From positions 372,001-436,000 of the forward strand of contig WLWT01000003.1 of NCBI GenBank assembly GCA_012103455.1: a stretch of DNA of 64,000 nucleotides, given 5' to 3'. The translations under genes and the position numbers were made by a program. This DNA is from Gammaproteobacteria bacterium. Its GTDB lineage: Bacteria > Pseudomonadota > Gammaproteobacteria > HK1. Each line of letters begins with the position of its first letter. Positions within the stretch are counted from its first letter, which is position 1. Under the pieces are notes generated by a model. It made no database searches, was not told the origin of the DNA, and saw only the letters and a list, made by a program, of their open reading frames with translations. Positions 33,344 to 42,387 of the stretch are shown here, piece after piece.

Positions 33344-34519
33344 TCAGCCGCTGGCGTCCTCGCCGGCCGGCTGTATTGCGCTGTTAGCGCAGATCATTCC
33401 GATCAGACTACGCGCCTGGATAGCCCACGATGGGAGATTAATTCCATCTGGCTGAATGTTTCCTGTTGACTGTCCCGTCGCGAATTGATCGGCTATCCCC
33501 CACATCCTGTTGTTCAGAGCGTGTCTTTGACCCTCCGTCAGTGATTCCCACCAGTCCGGAGCAATGAAGGTGTTCTCCAAGTATTCGAATATGAGCCGAA
33601 CCAGCGCGCCTGTCAGTTCGTTCGTCGGAATTGCACTTAAGCTCTCGACAAAGGGAACACAACGTGTGTCACTGCCGGGAAACCACACGAGGGCCACGTA
33701 TCCTCGGGAGCCGTCATAAAAGCTAGTGATTGTCAATAGATCGGCGTGCTCGCTAGGATCAGACAGATCATGTAGCTTGGTTCCGTCAAAAGTCTCCTCT
33801 GGAAATATTCCACCCGAACACATAACGGGCGGTGGTCCTGCAGTTTCGACCACGTAAGCTCTTACTGACGAGAAGCTGCCACGGAGAAGGCACTCGTGCA
33901 TTTCTCGCAGGTGACGCGAGTTGTCTCGTTGACCAGCCGCTAGACCGATGTCGAATGAGGAACTTAGGGCCTGAATTGCAAACTGGTCTGGTTCTGGGCG
34001 GCCTTTATCTGCATTCTTCCGCACATCTGACAGTGCGGCGCTTGCGTCTTTCGTATAGATCTCTCGAGCCAAGGCACGGTATGCCAGTAAGAAGCACTGT
34101 TCTTGCAACGCATTAAATGCCTGCGTCTCAAGTGGAGCGAAGAACTCGGTGTCGTGTTTTGAACAGAATCCGGTGAATGTTGAAGCTTTATTAATTCCAA
34201 CTAGTTCCGGTGGTATCTTGCCTTTGTGTTTGGTCAACTTCGCAAACGTAGGGACGTACCCATATACGTGTCCTTTCCGTGAAATGCTCTTGAGACTGGT
34301 TGATTTGGGCACGGTGTGAGCCCGAATGGCGGGTCCACGACATTCGCTTTTCCAGTCAGGTGGTACTGAGCACGTCCTCTTCGAATAAGCCTTATGAAGC
34401 TCTTGCTCAGCTTCCCACGGATTCTCGCGTTCTTGATACTCGCGCTCCAAGTGGCAACGCTTATACTTCTTACCCGAGCCACACCAGCAAGGGTCATTGC
34501 GACCTAGTTTCTTGGCCAT
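33344..34519 (-). CDS. SEC-C motif protein
   Basis: About 391 residues from ATG 34519. The N-terminus is a SEC-C zinc-binding motif, GRNDPCWCGSGKKYKRCH (CxC...CH), as found at the end of SecA and in many uncharacterised proteins. The remainder has several Cys/His pairs (CSVPPDWKSECRGPAIRAHTV and FTGFCSKHD) but no enzyme motif that I recognise. The frame continues upstream to 34663, but that part is the start of a broken toxin gene, so the internal ATG is preferred. Such proteins often lie in defence islands; the role is unknown. Confidence 0.65.
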   Translation of the reverse strand: MAKKLGRNDPCWCGSGKKYKRCHLEREYQERENPWEAEQELHKAYSKRTCSVPPDWKSECRGPAIRAHTVPKSTSLKSISRKGHVYGYVPTFAKLTKHKGKIPPELVGINKASTFTGFCSKHDTEFFAPLETQAFNALQEQCFLLAYRALAREIYTKDASAALSDVRKNADKGRPEPDQFAIQALSSSFDIGLAAGQRDNSRHLREMHECLLRGSFSSVRAYVVETAGPPPVMCSGGIFPEETFDGTKLHDLSDPSEHADLLTITSFYDGSRGYVALVWFPGSDTRCVPFVESLSAIPTNELTGALVRLIFEYLENTFIAPDWWESLTEGQRHALNNRMWGIADQFATGQSTGNIQPDGINLPSWAIQARSLIGMICANSAIQPAGEDASG

Positions 34520-34539
34520 AAGACTATCCGCGTTGAATG

Positions 34540-34663
34540 ATGCGGCATAAACCACGCCGCAGGGCCTATCTTGCAGGCTTTCGTATTGTCTGCGGCGCGC
34601 TTCATGCCACCACAGATAGGCGTGCTGAATGACGTCACCTGGATGCGGGGGCCCTCGGGTCAC
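34540..34663 (-). pseudogene. PemK/MazF-like toxin, N-terminal remnant
   Basis: From a GTG at 34663 that overlaps the antitoxin stop (GTGA), about 40 codons read PHPGDVIQHAYLWWHEARR and DRPCGVVYAAS, resembling the start of PemK/MazF-type growth inhibitors. After that the frame passes into the SEC-C gene. The rest of the toxin is lost; the truncation has created an artificial fusion frame. Confidence 0.5.
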
Positions 34664-34862
34664 GCTAACTCATGATCGTAGCTTGCAGCAGAAGCTGGCG
34701 GCTCAGCGGCATCGAGTAAGGCAAGCTCCTCGTCTGTCAACTCGGTGACATGTCATGCACGCCGGGTATCGAGGCTTTGTAGGCGCCGATACTCATCGGC
34801 CGCAATCAGCACTGCGTTATCATGGCCGTGATGGGTAACCATCACGGCTTCTCGTGATGCCG
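34660..34862 (-). pseudogene. Phd/YefM-like antitoxin remnant
   Basis: Minus-strand frame VMVTHHGHDNAVLIAADEYRR, RLQSLDTRRA, an in-frame TGA, then HVTELTDEELALLDAAEPP to the stop at 34660. This is the C-terminal two thirds of a Phd/YefM-type antitoxin. The N-terminal DNA-binding part is frameshifted. Together with the adjoining toxin remnant it is a dead module. Confidence 0.55.
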
Positions 34863-35103
34863 AATCGCGGCATCGCCCAAATGACTGTTGCCGCTAGGCG
34901 ACGGTGCTCTTCGCCAAATTGAGTTCCTCTAAACATGAGTTTCCGGGTGGTACATGTATTTATGCAAAAACCAAGACTCGCAATCGCCGCCGGCGGGCGC
35001 AAAGCGATGCTGGCGGGCGCCAACCCGCCTGTAAGGGAGCGCGGCCTCATAGCATTTGATTCCGGTACCATAAGTGCGTTAAGCCCCACGCGAGTTGAGT
35101 TTC

Positions 35104-35907
35104 ATGACAATCACCGGATCATATACCGACATCGAGGTCACCCTAGGCGATAACTACGTCGCCGTGGTGGAGATGCAACGTCCCCCGCATAATTTTTTCG
35201 ATATCTCTCTTATCAATCAGATCGCCGATGCTTATAGCGCCATGGATAAACATCCCGATTGCCGCGCCATCGTACTGGCGTCCCAGGGTAAGAACTTCTG
35301 CGCTGGCGCCAACTTCGGTGCGGGCAGTGAAAGCGCCGGCAACGCACAGCGCAGCGGCGGTGGCAAGATCTCCGGCCATCTGTATCGGCACGCAGTGTGC
35401 ATATTCGAGGCTAAAACGCCGGTTATCGCCGCCGTCCAAGGAGCTGCTATCGGCGGTGGCTTGGGTCTTGCGGTGTCGGCGGATTTTCGCGTGACTTGCC
35501 CTGAAGGGCGTTTTAGCGCCAACTTCACGCGCCTAGGCTTTCATCCGGGATTCGGTTTGACCTATACCCTGCCGTTACTGATCGGGCACAACAAAGCCGC
35601 GCAGTTGTTCTACACTGGCCGGCGGGTCAAGGGCGAGGAGGCCGTAGCCATCGGTCTCGCCGATAAGTTGGCGACGCTGGATACGGTGCGCAGCACGGCC
35701 ATTGAGTTGGCCGAGGAAATCGCCGGTTCCGCGCCGCTGGCGGTGGCGGCTACCCGCGCCACCCTGCGCGGCGACATCGCCGAGCGCGTGCGGGCGGCCA
35801 CCGAGCACGAATTGGCCGAGCAGAACCGCTTGCGGCTGACCAATGATTGGTCCGAAGGCGTGACCGCCATGGCCGCGCGCCGCGCTCCCCGGTTCACCGG
35901 GACCTAG
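35104..35907 (+). CDS. Enoyl-CoA hydratase/isomerase family protein
   Basis: 267 residues from ATG 35104. Crotonase fold marks are AVVEMQRPPHNFFD, CRAIVLASQGKNFCAGANF (first oxyanion-hole region), TPVIAAVQGAAIGGGLGLAVSADFRV (split AAVQGAAIGGGLGLA ... SADFRV; second oxyanion Gly) and GLTYTLPLLIG. The usual catalytic Glu position around residue 120 in hydratases is hard to confirm, so hydratase versus isomerase is open. It acts on acyl-CoA in the cytoplasm. It is followed by an MFS carrier and an IlvD/Edd dehydratase on the same strand. Confidence 0.85.
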   Translation: MTITGSYTDIEVTLGDNYVAVVEMQRPPHNFFDISLINQIADAYSAMDKHPDCRAIVLASQGKNFCAGANFGAGSESAGNAQRSGGGKISGHLYRHAVCIFEAKTPVIAAVQGAAIGGGLGLAVSADFRVTCPEGRFSANFTRLGFHPGFGLTYTLPLLIGHNKAAQLFYTGRRVKGEEAVAIGLADKLATLDTVRSTAIELAEEIAGSAPLAVAATRATLRGDIAERVRAATEHELAEQNRLRLTNDWSEGVTAMAARRAPRFTGT

Positions 35908-35995
35908 GGCTGCCTAAGCCACTCATCTTTTTGGGCCGGACTGGCCAATGCTGGCCAGATCTGCAACATGCTCACGTTTGCGAAGGAACCCTGCC

Positions 35996-37189
35996 ATGGA
36001 TCCGCGCTATACCCTGGTCGGCTGTTCATTCGTCATTCAAGGCGTAGTTATCGGCTCCATGTTCGCCTACGGCGTGTTCCTGCCCTTCTTGGAGGCGGAG
36101 TTCGGTTGGTCTAGAGCCTTACTCTCATCGACTCTTTCCACCGCCTCTTTAGTGATGGGGGTGTTCGCCATAGGGGGCGGTCATCTAGTCGATCGCTACG
36201 GCCCGCGTTGGGTGTTGAGTGTCACCGGCGTCATCTGCGGGCTCGGTTATGTATTGACCGGAACACTCTCGGCGCCGTGGCAGCTTTTTGTCTATTTCGG
36301 GCTCATGGTGGGGATCGGCATGAGCACCCACGATGTGGGCACATTGCCGGTGGTCGCGCGCATCTTCGACAAACGCCGTGGTGCCATGACCGGGGTCGTC
36401 AAAGTGGGCACGGCTGTTGGCCAGATCATCATTCCCTACACCGCCACCGTGCTCATCGCCGGCTTGGGCTGGCGCTGCGCCGCTATCGCGCTTGGCTGTG
36501 GTGGCGCAGTCCTGCTGCTGCTGGCCGCGCAAGGTCTGAATCCATCGCGGATCCGCCGGCCAGGCGGCCCTGAGCACGCAGGAGCGGCGCCGCGTAGCGG
36601 CTATAGCTTGCGCCAAGTGCTCAGCCGGCGCACTTTTTGGACCCTGTGCGTCACTCAATTCACTTTCATGCCCGCCCTGATCACTATTCCATTGCATCTA
36701 CCGGTGCACGGCACTGATCTCGGTATGACGGTCACGGCGGCGGCGGCGCTGCTCTCGGTGATCGGTGCCACCAGCGTGGCGGGCCGGCTCGTCATCGGGC
36801 GTATCGCCGATTGGCTCGGTGGCCGCAGAGCATTGTCGTTATGTCTTGTGTTGCTGAGCACGAGCCTGGCGCTAGTGCCGGCGCTCACGTCGGCCACGGC
36901 GCTCTATGGTTTTGCCGTGTTGTACGGCTTTGCCCACGGCGGTTTGTTCACGGTGATATCGCCCACGGTAGCGGAATACTTCGGCATGCGCGCCCATGGG
37001 GCGATTTTCGGCGCCATCGTCTTCTGTGGCACCCTGGGCGCCGCGGCGGGGCCAATGGCGGCGGGCTGGATATTCGATGTAGAGGGCAGCTACGCGCTGG
37101 CATTTTGGGGATTGGCTGGTCTGAGTGCCGTTGCTTTTGCTCTGATAGCCACGCTGCCGGCCGGTGAGAGTGAGCGCAAAATAAGTTGA
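35996..37189 (+). CDS. MFS transporter (monocarboxylate/oxalate-type)
   Basis: About 397 residues from ATG 35996 with a GAAGGA site upstream. The sequence YGVFLPFLEAEFGWSRALLSS after TM1 and DRYGPRWVLSVTG in the TM2-3 loop are typical of the monocarboxylate/oxalate-formate antiporter-like branch. Twelve hydrophobic segments are apparent, with a basic central loop (SRIRRPGGP). With its dehydratase neighbour it probably imports the organic acid used by the cluster. It overlaps no gene; the dehydratase follows after 33 bp. Confidence 0.85.
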   Translation: MDPRYTLVGCSFVIQGVVIGSMFAYGVFLPFLEAEFGWSRALLSSTLSTASLVMGVFAIGGGHLVDRYGPRWVLSVTGVICGLGYVLTGTLSAPWQLFVYFGLMVGIGMSTHDVGTLPVVARIFDKRRGAMTGVVKVGTAVGQIIIPYTATVLIAGLGWRCAAIALGCGGAVLLLLAAQGLNPSRIRRPGGPEHAGAAPRSGYSLRQVLSRRTFWTLCVTQFTFMPALITIPLHLPVHGTDLGMTVTAAAALLSVIGATSVAGRLVIGRIADWLGGRRALSLCLVLLSTSLALVPALTSATALYGFAVLYGFAHGGLFTVISPTVAEYFGMRAHGAIFGAIVFCGTLGAAAGPMAAGWIFDVEGSYALAFWGLAGLSAVAFALIATLPAGESERKIS

Positions 37190-37222
37190 AAACCATCGAT
37201 TTCAAGCAGGGGGAGACAACGC

Positions 37223-38941
37223 ATGGCTGAGGTACCTTCGAAAGTGTGGCGAAACAATCCCGTGGAGCTGCGCGCGGCGGGTTTTGCGCCGGGTGAGGCG
37301 GCGGACTGCAGTGCCGTCGTCACCATCGCAAGCCCTTACACCAACGCCCACCGCTGCAATAACCGGGTGAGCCGCATCGCCGATCTATTGCAAGAAGCGT
37401 TGCGCGCCAGGGGCGGTCAGGGATTGCTGGTCGGCACACCTGCCGTGTCGGACGCGCTCACCCAGGGCACCGTCAACGCCGGCTTTAGCTTGATCTCGCG
37501 CGATCTGATCGCCGATTGCATCGAAACCGGTCACCACGCCCACCACGGCGACGCCATGATCGTGATCTCGGGCTGCGATAAAACCGGCGCGGCGGCAATG
37601 ATGCCCCTGGCCCGCACCAATGCACCCGGGTTGGTGATTTATCCGGGCACCAGCTCGCCGGGCTGCGTCAATTTTGGTCCCTGGGCCGATAAGGGTAATA
37701 ACCTCACCATCCTCGACTGGGCCGAGGCGAAAGCGGCCATGGAAGCCGGGCGCGTTTCCAAGGAGGAGTTCGCGCAATTGGAGCGTTCGGTGATGCCGGG
37801 CAGTGGCACCTGCGGGGCGATGTTCACCGCCAACACCATGAGCACCATCGCCGAAGCTATGGGCATGATGCTGACGCGCGGAGCCTCTCACCTGGCCGAT
37901 TACGACGCCGCCAGCGATGTGCACGATGACGTCAAAGCGCAGATCGTGGCCACGGTGGCAGCGCTTTACGGCTTGATAGCCTCCGGCTTGCGGCCCCGCG
38001 ACATCATGACCATGAAAGCATTTGAGAATGCGGTGACCACGGCGTATGCCATGGGTGGCTCCACCAATATGTACTTGCATCTCTTGGCCATCGCGCGCGA
38101 GGCTGGCGTTGACCTTACCATCGAGCACATTCAGGCCATTGGTGAAAACGTGCCGCTGATCGGGAACTTACAGCCCCACGGCCCCTATGCCATGGTGTCG
38201 TTGCATCAATTGGGCGGAGTTCCCATCGTCATGAAGGAACTCCTGAATCATGGTTTGCTGCATGGCGATGCGATGACGGTGACCGGTCAAACGATGGCTG
38301 AGAACCTCGCGCAGGCGCCTTCCTTGAGCGCTCTGGGCGAACAGGATTTGGTGTTCCCCGTGACCGCGCCGGTGGCCGCCCCCAACCATCACATCAGCGT
38401 ATTGTCGGGTAACCTGGCACCCGAGAGTTGTGTGCTGAAGTTGAGTGGCAAAACCCTGGAGCGAGGCGAGTTCCGGGGTAAGGCGCGGGTGTTCGAAAGT
38501 GAACAGGCGGCGCTGCGGGCGATCCGCGAAGATGCGATCGTGCCGGGCGATGTGATAGTGGTACGCAACGTGGGTCCTGTGGGTGCGCCCGGCATGCCGG
38601 AGATGGTGATGCTGACGGTTCAACTGCAGGGCCGGGGGCTGGGCAAGGACGTGGCTTTGATCACCGATGGCCGCTTCTCCGGCGTCTCCCACGGTATTCT
38701 CATCGGGCACATTTGTCCCGAAGCGGCAACAGGAGGACCCATCGCCGCGGTGCGCGATGGTGACATGATCGTCATCGAGCCGGCGAATAGGACGTTGAAC
38801 ATGGAGGTCGATAACGCTGAGATTGAGCGCCGCATGCAAGATTGGCAGGCGCCTAGTGTTTTGGAGAAAGTGTCCCTCGGCTCTGTGCAACACAAGTACG
38901 CCCGCTTGGTGTCGTCAGCGCACTATGGTTGCGTCCTTTAG
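37223..38941 (+). CDS. IlvD/Edd family dehydratase
   Basis: 572-residue dehydratase with the Fe-S ligands in VISGCDKTGAAAMM and MPGSGTCGAMFTANTM, and the C-terminal LITDGRFSGVSHG and GHICPEAATGGPIA. The family includes dihydroxyacid, phosphogluconate and sugar-acid dehydratases. A GGGGGAG-like site precedes ATG 37223. Neighbouring MFS and crotonase genes suggest sugar-acid or branched hydroxyacid catabolism rather than valine synthesis; no ilv genes are nearby. Cytoplasmic. Confidence 0.9.
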   Translation: MAEVPSKVWRNNPVELRAAGFAPGEAADCSAVVTIASPYTNAHRCNNRVSRIADLLQEALRARGGQGLLVGTPAVSDALTQGTVNAGFSLISRDLIADCIETGHHAHHGDAMIVISGCDKTGAAAMMPLARTNAPGLVIYPGTSSPGCVNFGPWADKGNNLTILDWAEAKAAMEAGRVSKEEFAQLERSVMPGSGTCGAMFTANTMSTIAEAMGMMLTRGASHLADYDAASDVHDDVKAQIVATVAALYGLIASGLRPRDIMTMKAFENAVTTAYAMGGSTNMYLHLLAIAREAGVDLTIEHIQAIGENVPLIGNLQPHGPYAMVSLHQLGGVPIVMKELLNHGLLHGDAMTVTGQTMAENLAQAPSLSALGEQDLVFPVTAPVAAPNHHISVLSGNLAPESCVLKLSGKTLERGEFRGKARVFESEQAALRAIREDAIVPGDVIVVRNVGPVGAPGMPEMVMLTVQLQGRGLGKDVALITDGRFSGVSHGILIGHICPEAATGGPIAAVRDGDMIVIEPANRTLNMEVDNAEIERRMQDWQAPSVLEKVSLGSVQHKYARLVSSAHYGCVL

Positions 38942-38981
38942 CGTAAGCGAGGAACTTGGCCTGGATATATTGCCAACCGTG

Positions 38982-38994
38982 GTGAAAAAATCAC
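38982..38994. promoter_or_regulatory. Orphan GTGA-N5-TCAC inverted repeat
   Basis: The same 13-mer GTGAAAAAATCAC as at 1543 and 13164, 41 bp downstream of the dehydratase, with an AATCACAAG half-site about 20 bp on. No gene follows; a MITE and an IS91 scrap lie downstream. It is likely the operator of a promoter whose gene was lost. Confidence 0.5.
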
Positions 38995-39111
38995 GTTAGT
39001 TGAGTATTTTAATCACAAGATAAAAATCCACCCGCTGAATGCGTGGTCGGAGTTCAACGGCTTTGTGTTTAAGTGGCCGAGGCATCCCGCCCAACTGAGC
39101 GTGATGCCAGC

Positions 39112-39246
39112 GGCCTTTAAAAATAGTAATTGTTTCGTGAGTGCAAGGAAGCACCGCGTGCAGAACCGCAGTGTATAGGTGATATGAGGATTCGAGCACG
39201 GCGCTGACGCCGCAATCGCGGAAAAAGTGCATTTTTAGAGGTGCCC
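39112..39246 (-). mobile_element. MITE-like element, copy 7
   Basis: Left end degraded (GGCCTTTAAAAAT), right end ATTTTTAGAGGTGCCC; core as in other copies with a short deletion near GTGATATGAGG. Confidence 0.85.
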
Positions 39247-39283
39247 TAGTGATTGTCCTCCAACTAACGACGTTATCTGTGAT

Positions 39284-39618
39284 TTGTTAGAGGTGACCAC
39301 TAGCCTGACACAGGGCGTGGTGGTGCTCAGGCTCAAGCGCGCTTTCACCGGCGGTACCACCCACCTGCTGTTCGAGCCCGAGCGCTCCATGGCCCGTCGC
39401 GCTGCCCGGGCACCGCCGGGGATATTGTCATGCATCCGGCGGACGATTAGGTGGCCGACTTCATGGCCGGCCTATCGCAACTTAAAGGGGTCAAAGCCAA
39501 TAAAGTTCTAGGGGGAACATCGCTGCCGAACGCGTGCGGCTCACCTGTGAGTTCGTGGTCACGCGCCCGGACTACTATGTGGCGGCGTTAGGTATGTTCG
39601 GCGCGACGCATTGCACCG
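39284..39618 (+). pseudogene. IS91-type transposase scrap and other debris
   Basis: From 39284 the plus strand reads RLKRAFTGGTTHLLFEPERSM, resembling the DGTTHVIFEPLDFxAR segment of IS91-type transposases, for about 45 codons. Between 39421 and 39618 fragments such as ADFMAGLSQLKGVKAN and RLTCEFVVTRPDYYVAALG are seen in a frame with stops; they were not identified. No intact gene. Confidence 0.4.
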
Positions 39619-40092
39619 CTACCTGCCCAAAGATTCCAGGTAATCCGCGATCACAGCAACGCCCTTATTAGTGTTGCCTTGCTGTTTACCTTCCGGGGTC
39701 GTGGCAATCACAATCGCGGTCTTCGATGCTTGAAGCGTGATCCCACCGGCATCCTTCTTCTTGCCGTAGACGATGTTGCCGTCCTCTTCTCTGAGAAACT
39801 GGTACTTCACTCCCTCGGCAACGATACCGGAGGCCATGAAAGGCGTGAAATCCTTCGACTTGAAGGCCTGGGCAATGGCCGCTCCCTCCCCACTGGCCAG
39901 CTTCAGGGCATTGGGATGGGCAACCGAGGTCCAGAGCGCACCGCCGTCCAGACCGATGATGCAGGCTTTGTCCGCATGCGTAGTTCCGGACGCGTCTTGC
40001 GTCTGTGCAATCAGATTATCGATATAAGCATCCCAAGACCCTGCCAAGGCGGGCAGGGACCAGGCGGCGGCAGAGACTATACCCATCGCCAT
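39619..40092 (-). CDS. Eukaryote-type profilin with signal-like leader
   Basis: 157 residues. After residue 17 the sequence follows animal-type profilins from end to end: SWDAYIDNLIAQ, HADKACIIGLDGGALWTS, FMASGIVAEGVKYQFLREED (then DGNIVYGKKKD), ITLQASKTAIVIA, and NTNKGVAVIADYLESLG. Proline-helix-binding aromatics appear retained (Trp20, Tyr23, the Trp in GGALW, the Tyr in ADYLESLG). Profilins bind actin monomers and poly-proline. Residues 1-17 (MAMGIVSAAAWSLPALA) are hydrophobic and end in Ala-x-Ala, like a Sec signal peptide, so export from the bacterium is likely. An IS630-type element starts about 14 bp upstream and may have cut off the basic start of the leader; an upstream GTG beyond the element would restore it. 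I infer transfer from a host animal. Confidence 0.85.
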   Translation of the reverse strand: MAMGIVSAAAWSLPALAGSWDAYIDNLIAQTQDASGTTHADKACIIGLDGGALWTSVAHPNALKLASGEGAAIAQAFKSKDFTPFMASGIVAEGVKYQFLREEDGNIVYGKKKDAGGITLQASKTAIVIATTPEGKQQGNTNKGVAVIADYLESLGR

Positions 40093-40105
40093 TGAAAATG
40101 CGAAT

Positions 40106-41317
40106 CTAGAATACTTATATTAGCTAGCTGATTATGGTCAAAATAAGCTTATGAACAATCATTTAACACCCAGCGAGCGCGATGAACTCATAAAATCTCA
40201 TCGTAAAGAGAGAGATGGGCGTATTCGAGACCGAATAAAAGCTGTTTTAGCTTTTGATGAGGGTTATAGTTATTCAGAAATGTCTAGGATTTTGCTTTTA
40301 GATGATGAGACTATTAGACGCCATGTCGATGATTACTTTTCTAAAGCTAAGCTGAAGCCCGAAAACGGAGGCAGCAAAAGTGATTGAGACGAGAATGAAA
40401 CAGCAAAGCTCGTTAAACACGTAGAAGGAATGACTTATCCTTATGTTAAGGACATTTGCACTTATGTGAAGTTGAATTTTGGTAAGCTTTACAGTGTAAG
40501 CGGCATGACAAAATGGCTGCATCGCAATAATGTCTGCCATAAGAAGCCTCATGCAGTGCCAGCGAAAGCAAACGCACAGGCGCAAAAAGCGTTTGCCAAA
40601 GACTATGAACATCTTTCGAAAGACGCTAAAAACAAGGGTTTAATCTATTTCTCGGACAGTTTTCATCCGCAGTATCAAACGCGGTTGGCCTATGGATGGA
40701 TTTTAAGAGGCACTCGAAAGAATATTGCCACAACGGCTCGTCAAACACGATTGAATTTCATTGGTGCTGTATCTTTGGAGGGTCACAAAATAATCCACAC
40801 TGAAGTTGAGCGAGTGAATGCGCAAACCATTAAATCTTTTCTAAAATCTCTACGCAAACGGCATGCACCAGAGAAAGACATTCATGTAATATGGGATAAT
40901 GCGGCTTATCATAAGAGCAAAGACGTTCAGCTTATGCCAAGGACTCAAACATTAAATGACACTATTTGCCGCCCTATTCACCGAATTTAAATCCAATTGA
41001 GCGACTTTGGAAAATGATGCATGAAGCGGTTACTTATAATCGGTACTATGAGAAGTTTGTAGATTTTCGGGAAGCCTCTTTGAATTTTTTCAAGCGCATT
41101 GGAAGACGAAAGATTTTATTGAGAAAAAGAATCACTGATAGGTTTCACATTATTAATGCACCGATGTTCGCATCTTGAAGTGTGATGGGTATATACCCAT
41201 CACGCACATACCGTGCAGTACTCGCCTTCGTTTAACCATCATTCGTTCAATCATCATCATACCCTCTTCTGTACTATATATACATATGCTCAATAATTAA
41301 TCAGTATAAATCCTAGA
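40106..41317 (+). mobile_element. IS630-family element B
   Basis: About 1.2 kb AT-rich insertion flanked by CTAGA on both sides (40106-40110 and 41313-41317). It carries a broken IS630-type transposase. Removing it would join the profilin leader to upstream sequence containing an in-frame GTG. Confidence 0.65.
40151..41178 (+). pseudogene. IS630-family transposase B (in-frame UGA, frameshift)
   Basis: The first 78 codons carry the HTH region (GYSYSEMSRILLLDDETIRRH). A TGA at 40385-40387 interrupts the frame, which then continues in phase (VKDICTYVKLNFG, SGMTKWLHRN). The catalytic acids are in LIYFSDSFHPQYQT, VIWDNAAYHKS and, after a frameshift near 40940, PPYSPNLNPIERLWK. The stop plus frameshift should prevent activity. 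Confidence 0.8.
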
Positions 41318-41343
41318 GCCGCCCACGACAATTTGTCAAACTG

Positions 41344-41388
41344 TTGCCATACGACGGCTTGCCATACGATGATTTGCCATACGATGGT
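41344..41388. repeat. Three 15-bp tandem units
   Basis: TTGCCATACGACGGC, TTGCCATACGATGAT and TTGCCATACGATGGT follow each other without spacers just right of IS630 B. Confidence 0.9.
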
Positions 41389-41564
41389 TTGATGTTGTCT
41401 ACGGTGCTTCGCGTTGCGCCTGCGGGTGGTCATCGAAGTGCGGACCCAATAGCTGCGCGAACTGAGCTATGAAGTGGCTTACCGCGGCTAGGCGCCGTTG
41501 GCGCTCATCGTGCCGCAAGCGGGTTCCGCATCTTGATTTCGTAGTCATCCCGAAGTGACGTTGC

Positions 41565-41603
41565 GTTGTGACTGGGGCCATCAACAGTGGCCCCAGTCAC
41601 AAC
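41565..41603. terminator. Strong 16-bp stem hairpin
   Basis: GTTGTGACTGGGGCCA and its exact reverse complement TGGCCCCAGTCACAAC are separated by TCAACAG. No T-tract follows, so an intrinsic terminator is uncertain. It precedes the methyltransferase gene at 41680 and could be a transcript boundary or the trace of an element end. Confidence 0.5.
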
Positions 41604-41679
41604 TTAAAGACTGGACGCGGCCGTTTCGCCATGAATACTTTTCGGAGAACGCAATACGCGTTTTTGAGGCCAAGATTTC

Positions 41680-42387
41680 ATGCTCCGAGATTTGCTGCCT
41701 GCTCACTGGCAACCGGTTTACGATCAGGTACGGTTCGAATGGCGCACCACCATCGGCAGGTGGCGCAGCAAAGTCGCGCCGCCGCCGTACGCCTATCTTC
41801 AGGTTGGTTGTGGCGACCGGCTGCTCAAGGGCTTTTTGAACACGGATGTGTTTTCCAACCGGGCTGCAGATAGGGGGGTGGATCTGCGTTTTGACCTGCC
41901 TTTCCCCGGCCGGTGTTTTGACCTGCCTTTCCCCGGCCGGTGTTTAGACGGCGTCTACGCTCATCACGTGGTCGAGCATTTGAGCCACGACCATGCGTGC
42001 CGTTTCATGGGCGAAGCGCGGCGCGTGCTCCGCGCCGGCGGCACTCTCAGGATCATAGTGCCGGATCTGGCCAAGTTTGCCCGCGCTTATTGCGATAAAC
42101 CCGACGATCTGAACCACAGTGCTCAGCTCTACCCACCCTGGCATCGGCAAGACAGTTGGTCCACGCCGCTGGAGGTGATGGACTTTGCTTTTCGCGACTC
42201 CTACTGGAACCCTCACCTCTCGTCCTGGGATGAGCATTCTTTGCGGCTACGTTTGAGTGAGGCCGGCTTCGACTCCGTTACGGTATGCACCTGTGGGCAA
42301 TCCCGCGATGCGATGCTCTCGGGTCATGACAACGAGACCTGGGAGGCCCAATCCCTTTATGTAGAAGCCTATGCCGCAGCATCCTGA
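41680..42387 (+). CDS. SAM-dependent methyltransferase (type 11-like)
   Basis: 235 residues. The SAM-binding start is YLQVGCGDRLLKGFLNTDV (about residues 39-57), followed by VYAHHVVEHLSHD, ARRVLRAGGTLRIIVPDL, and a DEHSLRLRLSEAGFDSV end, typical of small-molecule or glycan methyltransferases of the methyltransferase-11 group. A 27-bp tandem duplication (41889-41942) repeats FDLPFPGRC in frame, between the SAM motif and the acidic loop; it may disturb the fold. The gene stands alone, between IS elements. The substrate is unknown. Confidence 0.75.
   Translation: MLRDLLPAHWQPVYDQVRFEWRTTIGRWRSKVAPPPYAYLQVGCGDRLLKGFLNTDVFSNRAADRGVDLRFDLPFPGRCFDLPFPGRCLDGVYAHHVVEHLSHDHACRFMGEARRVLRAGGTLRIIVPDLAKFARAYCDKPDDLNHSAQLYPPWHRQDSWSTPLEVMDFAFRDSYWNPHLSSWDEHSLRLRLSEAGFDSVTVCTCGQSRDAMLSGHDNETWEAQSLYVEAYAAAS

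Noticed and set aside
41344..41388. Possible CRISPR-like repeats
   Set aside because: Only three 15-bp units with no spacers, and no cas genes; it is a simple tandem repeat.
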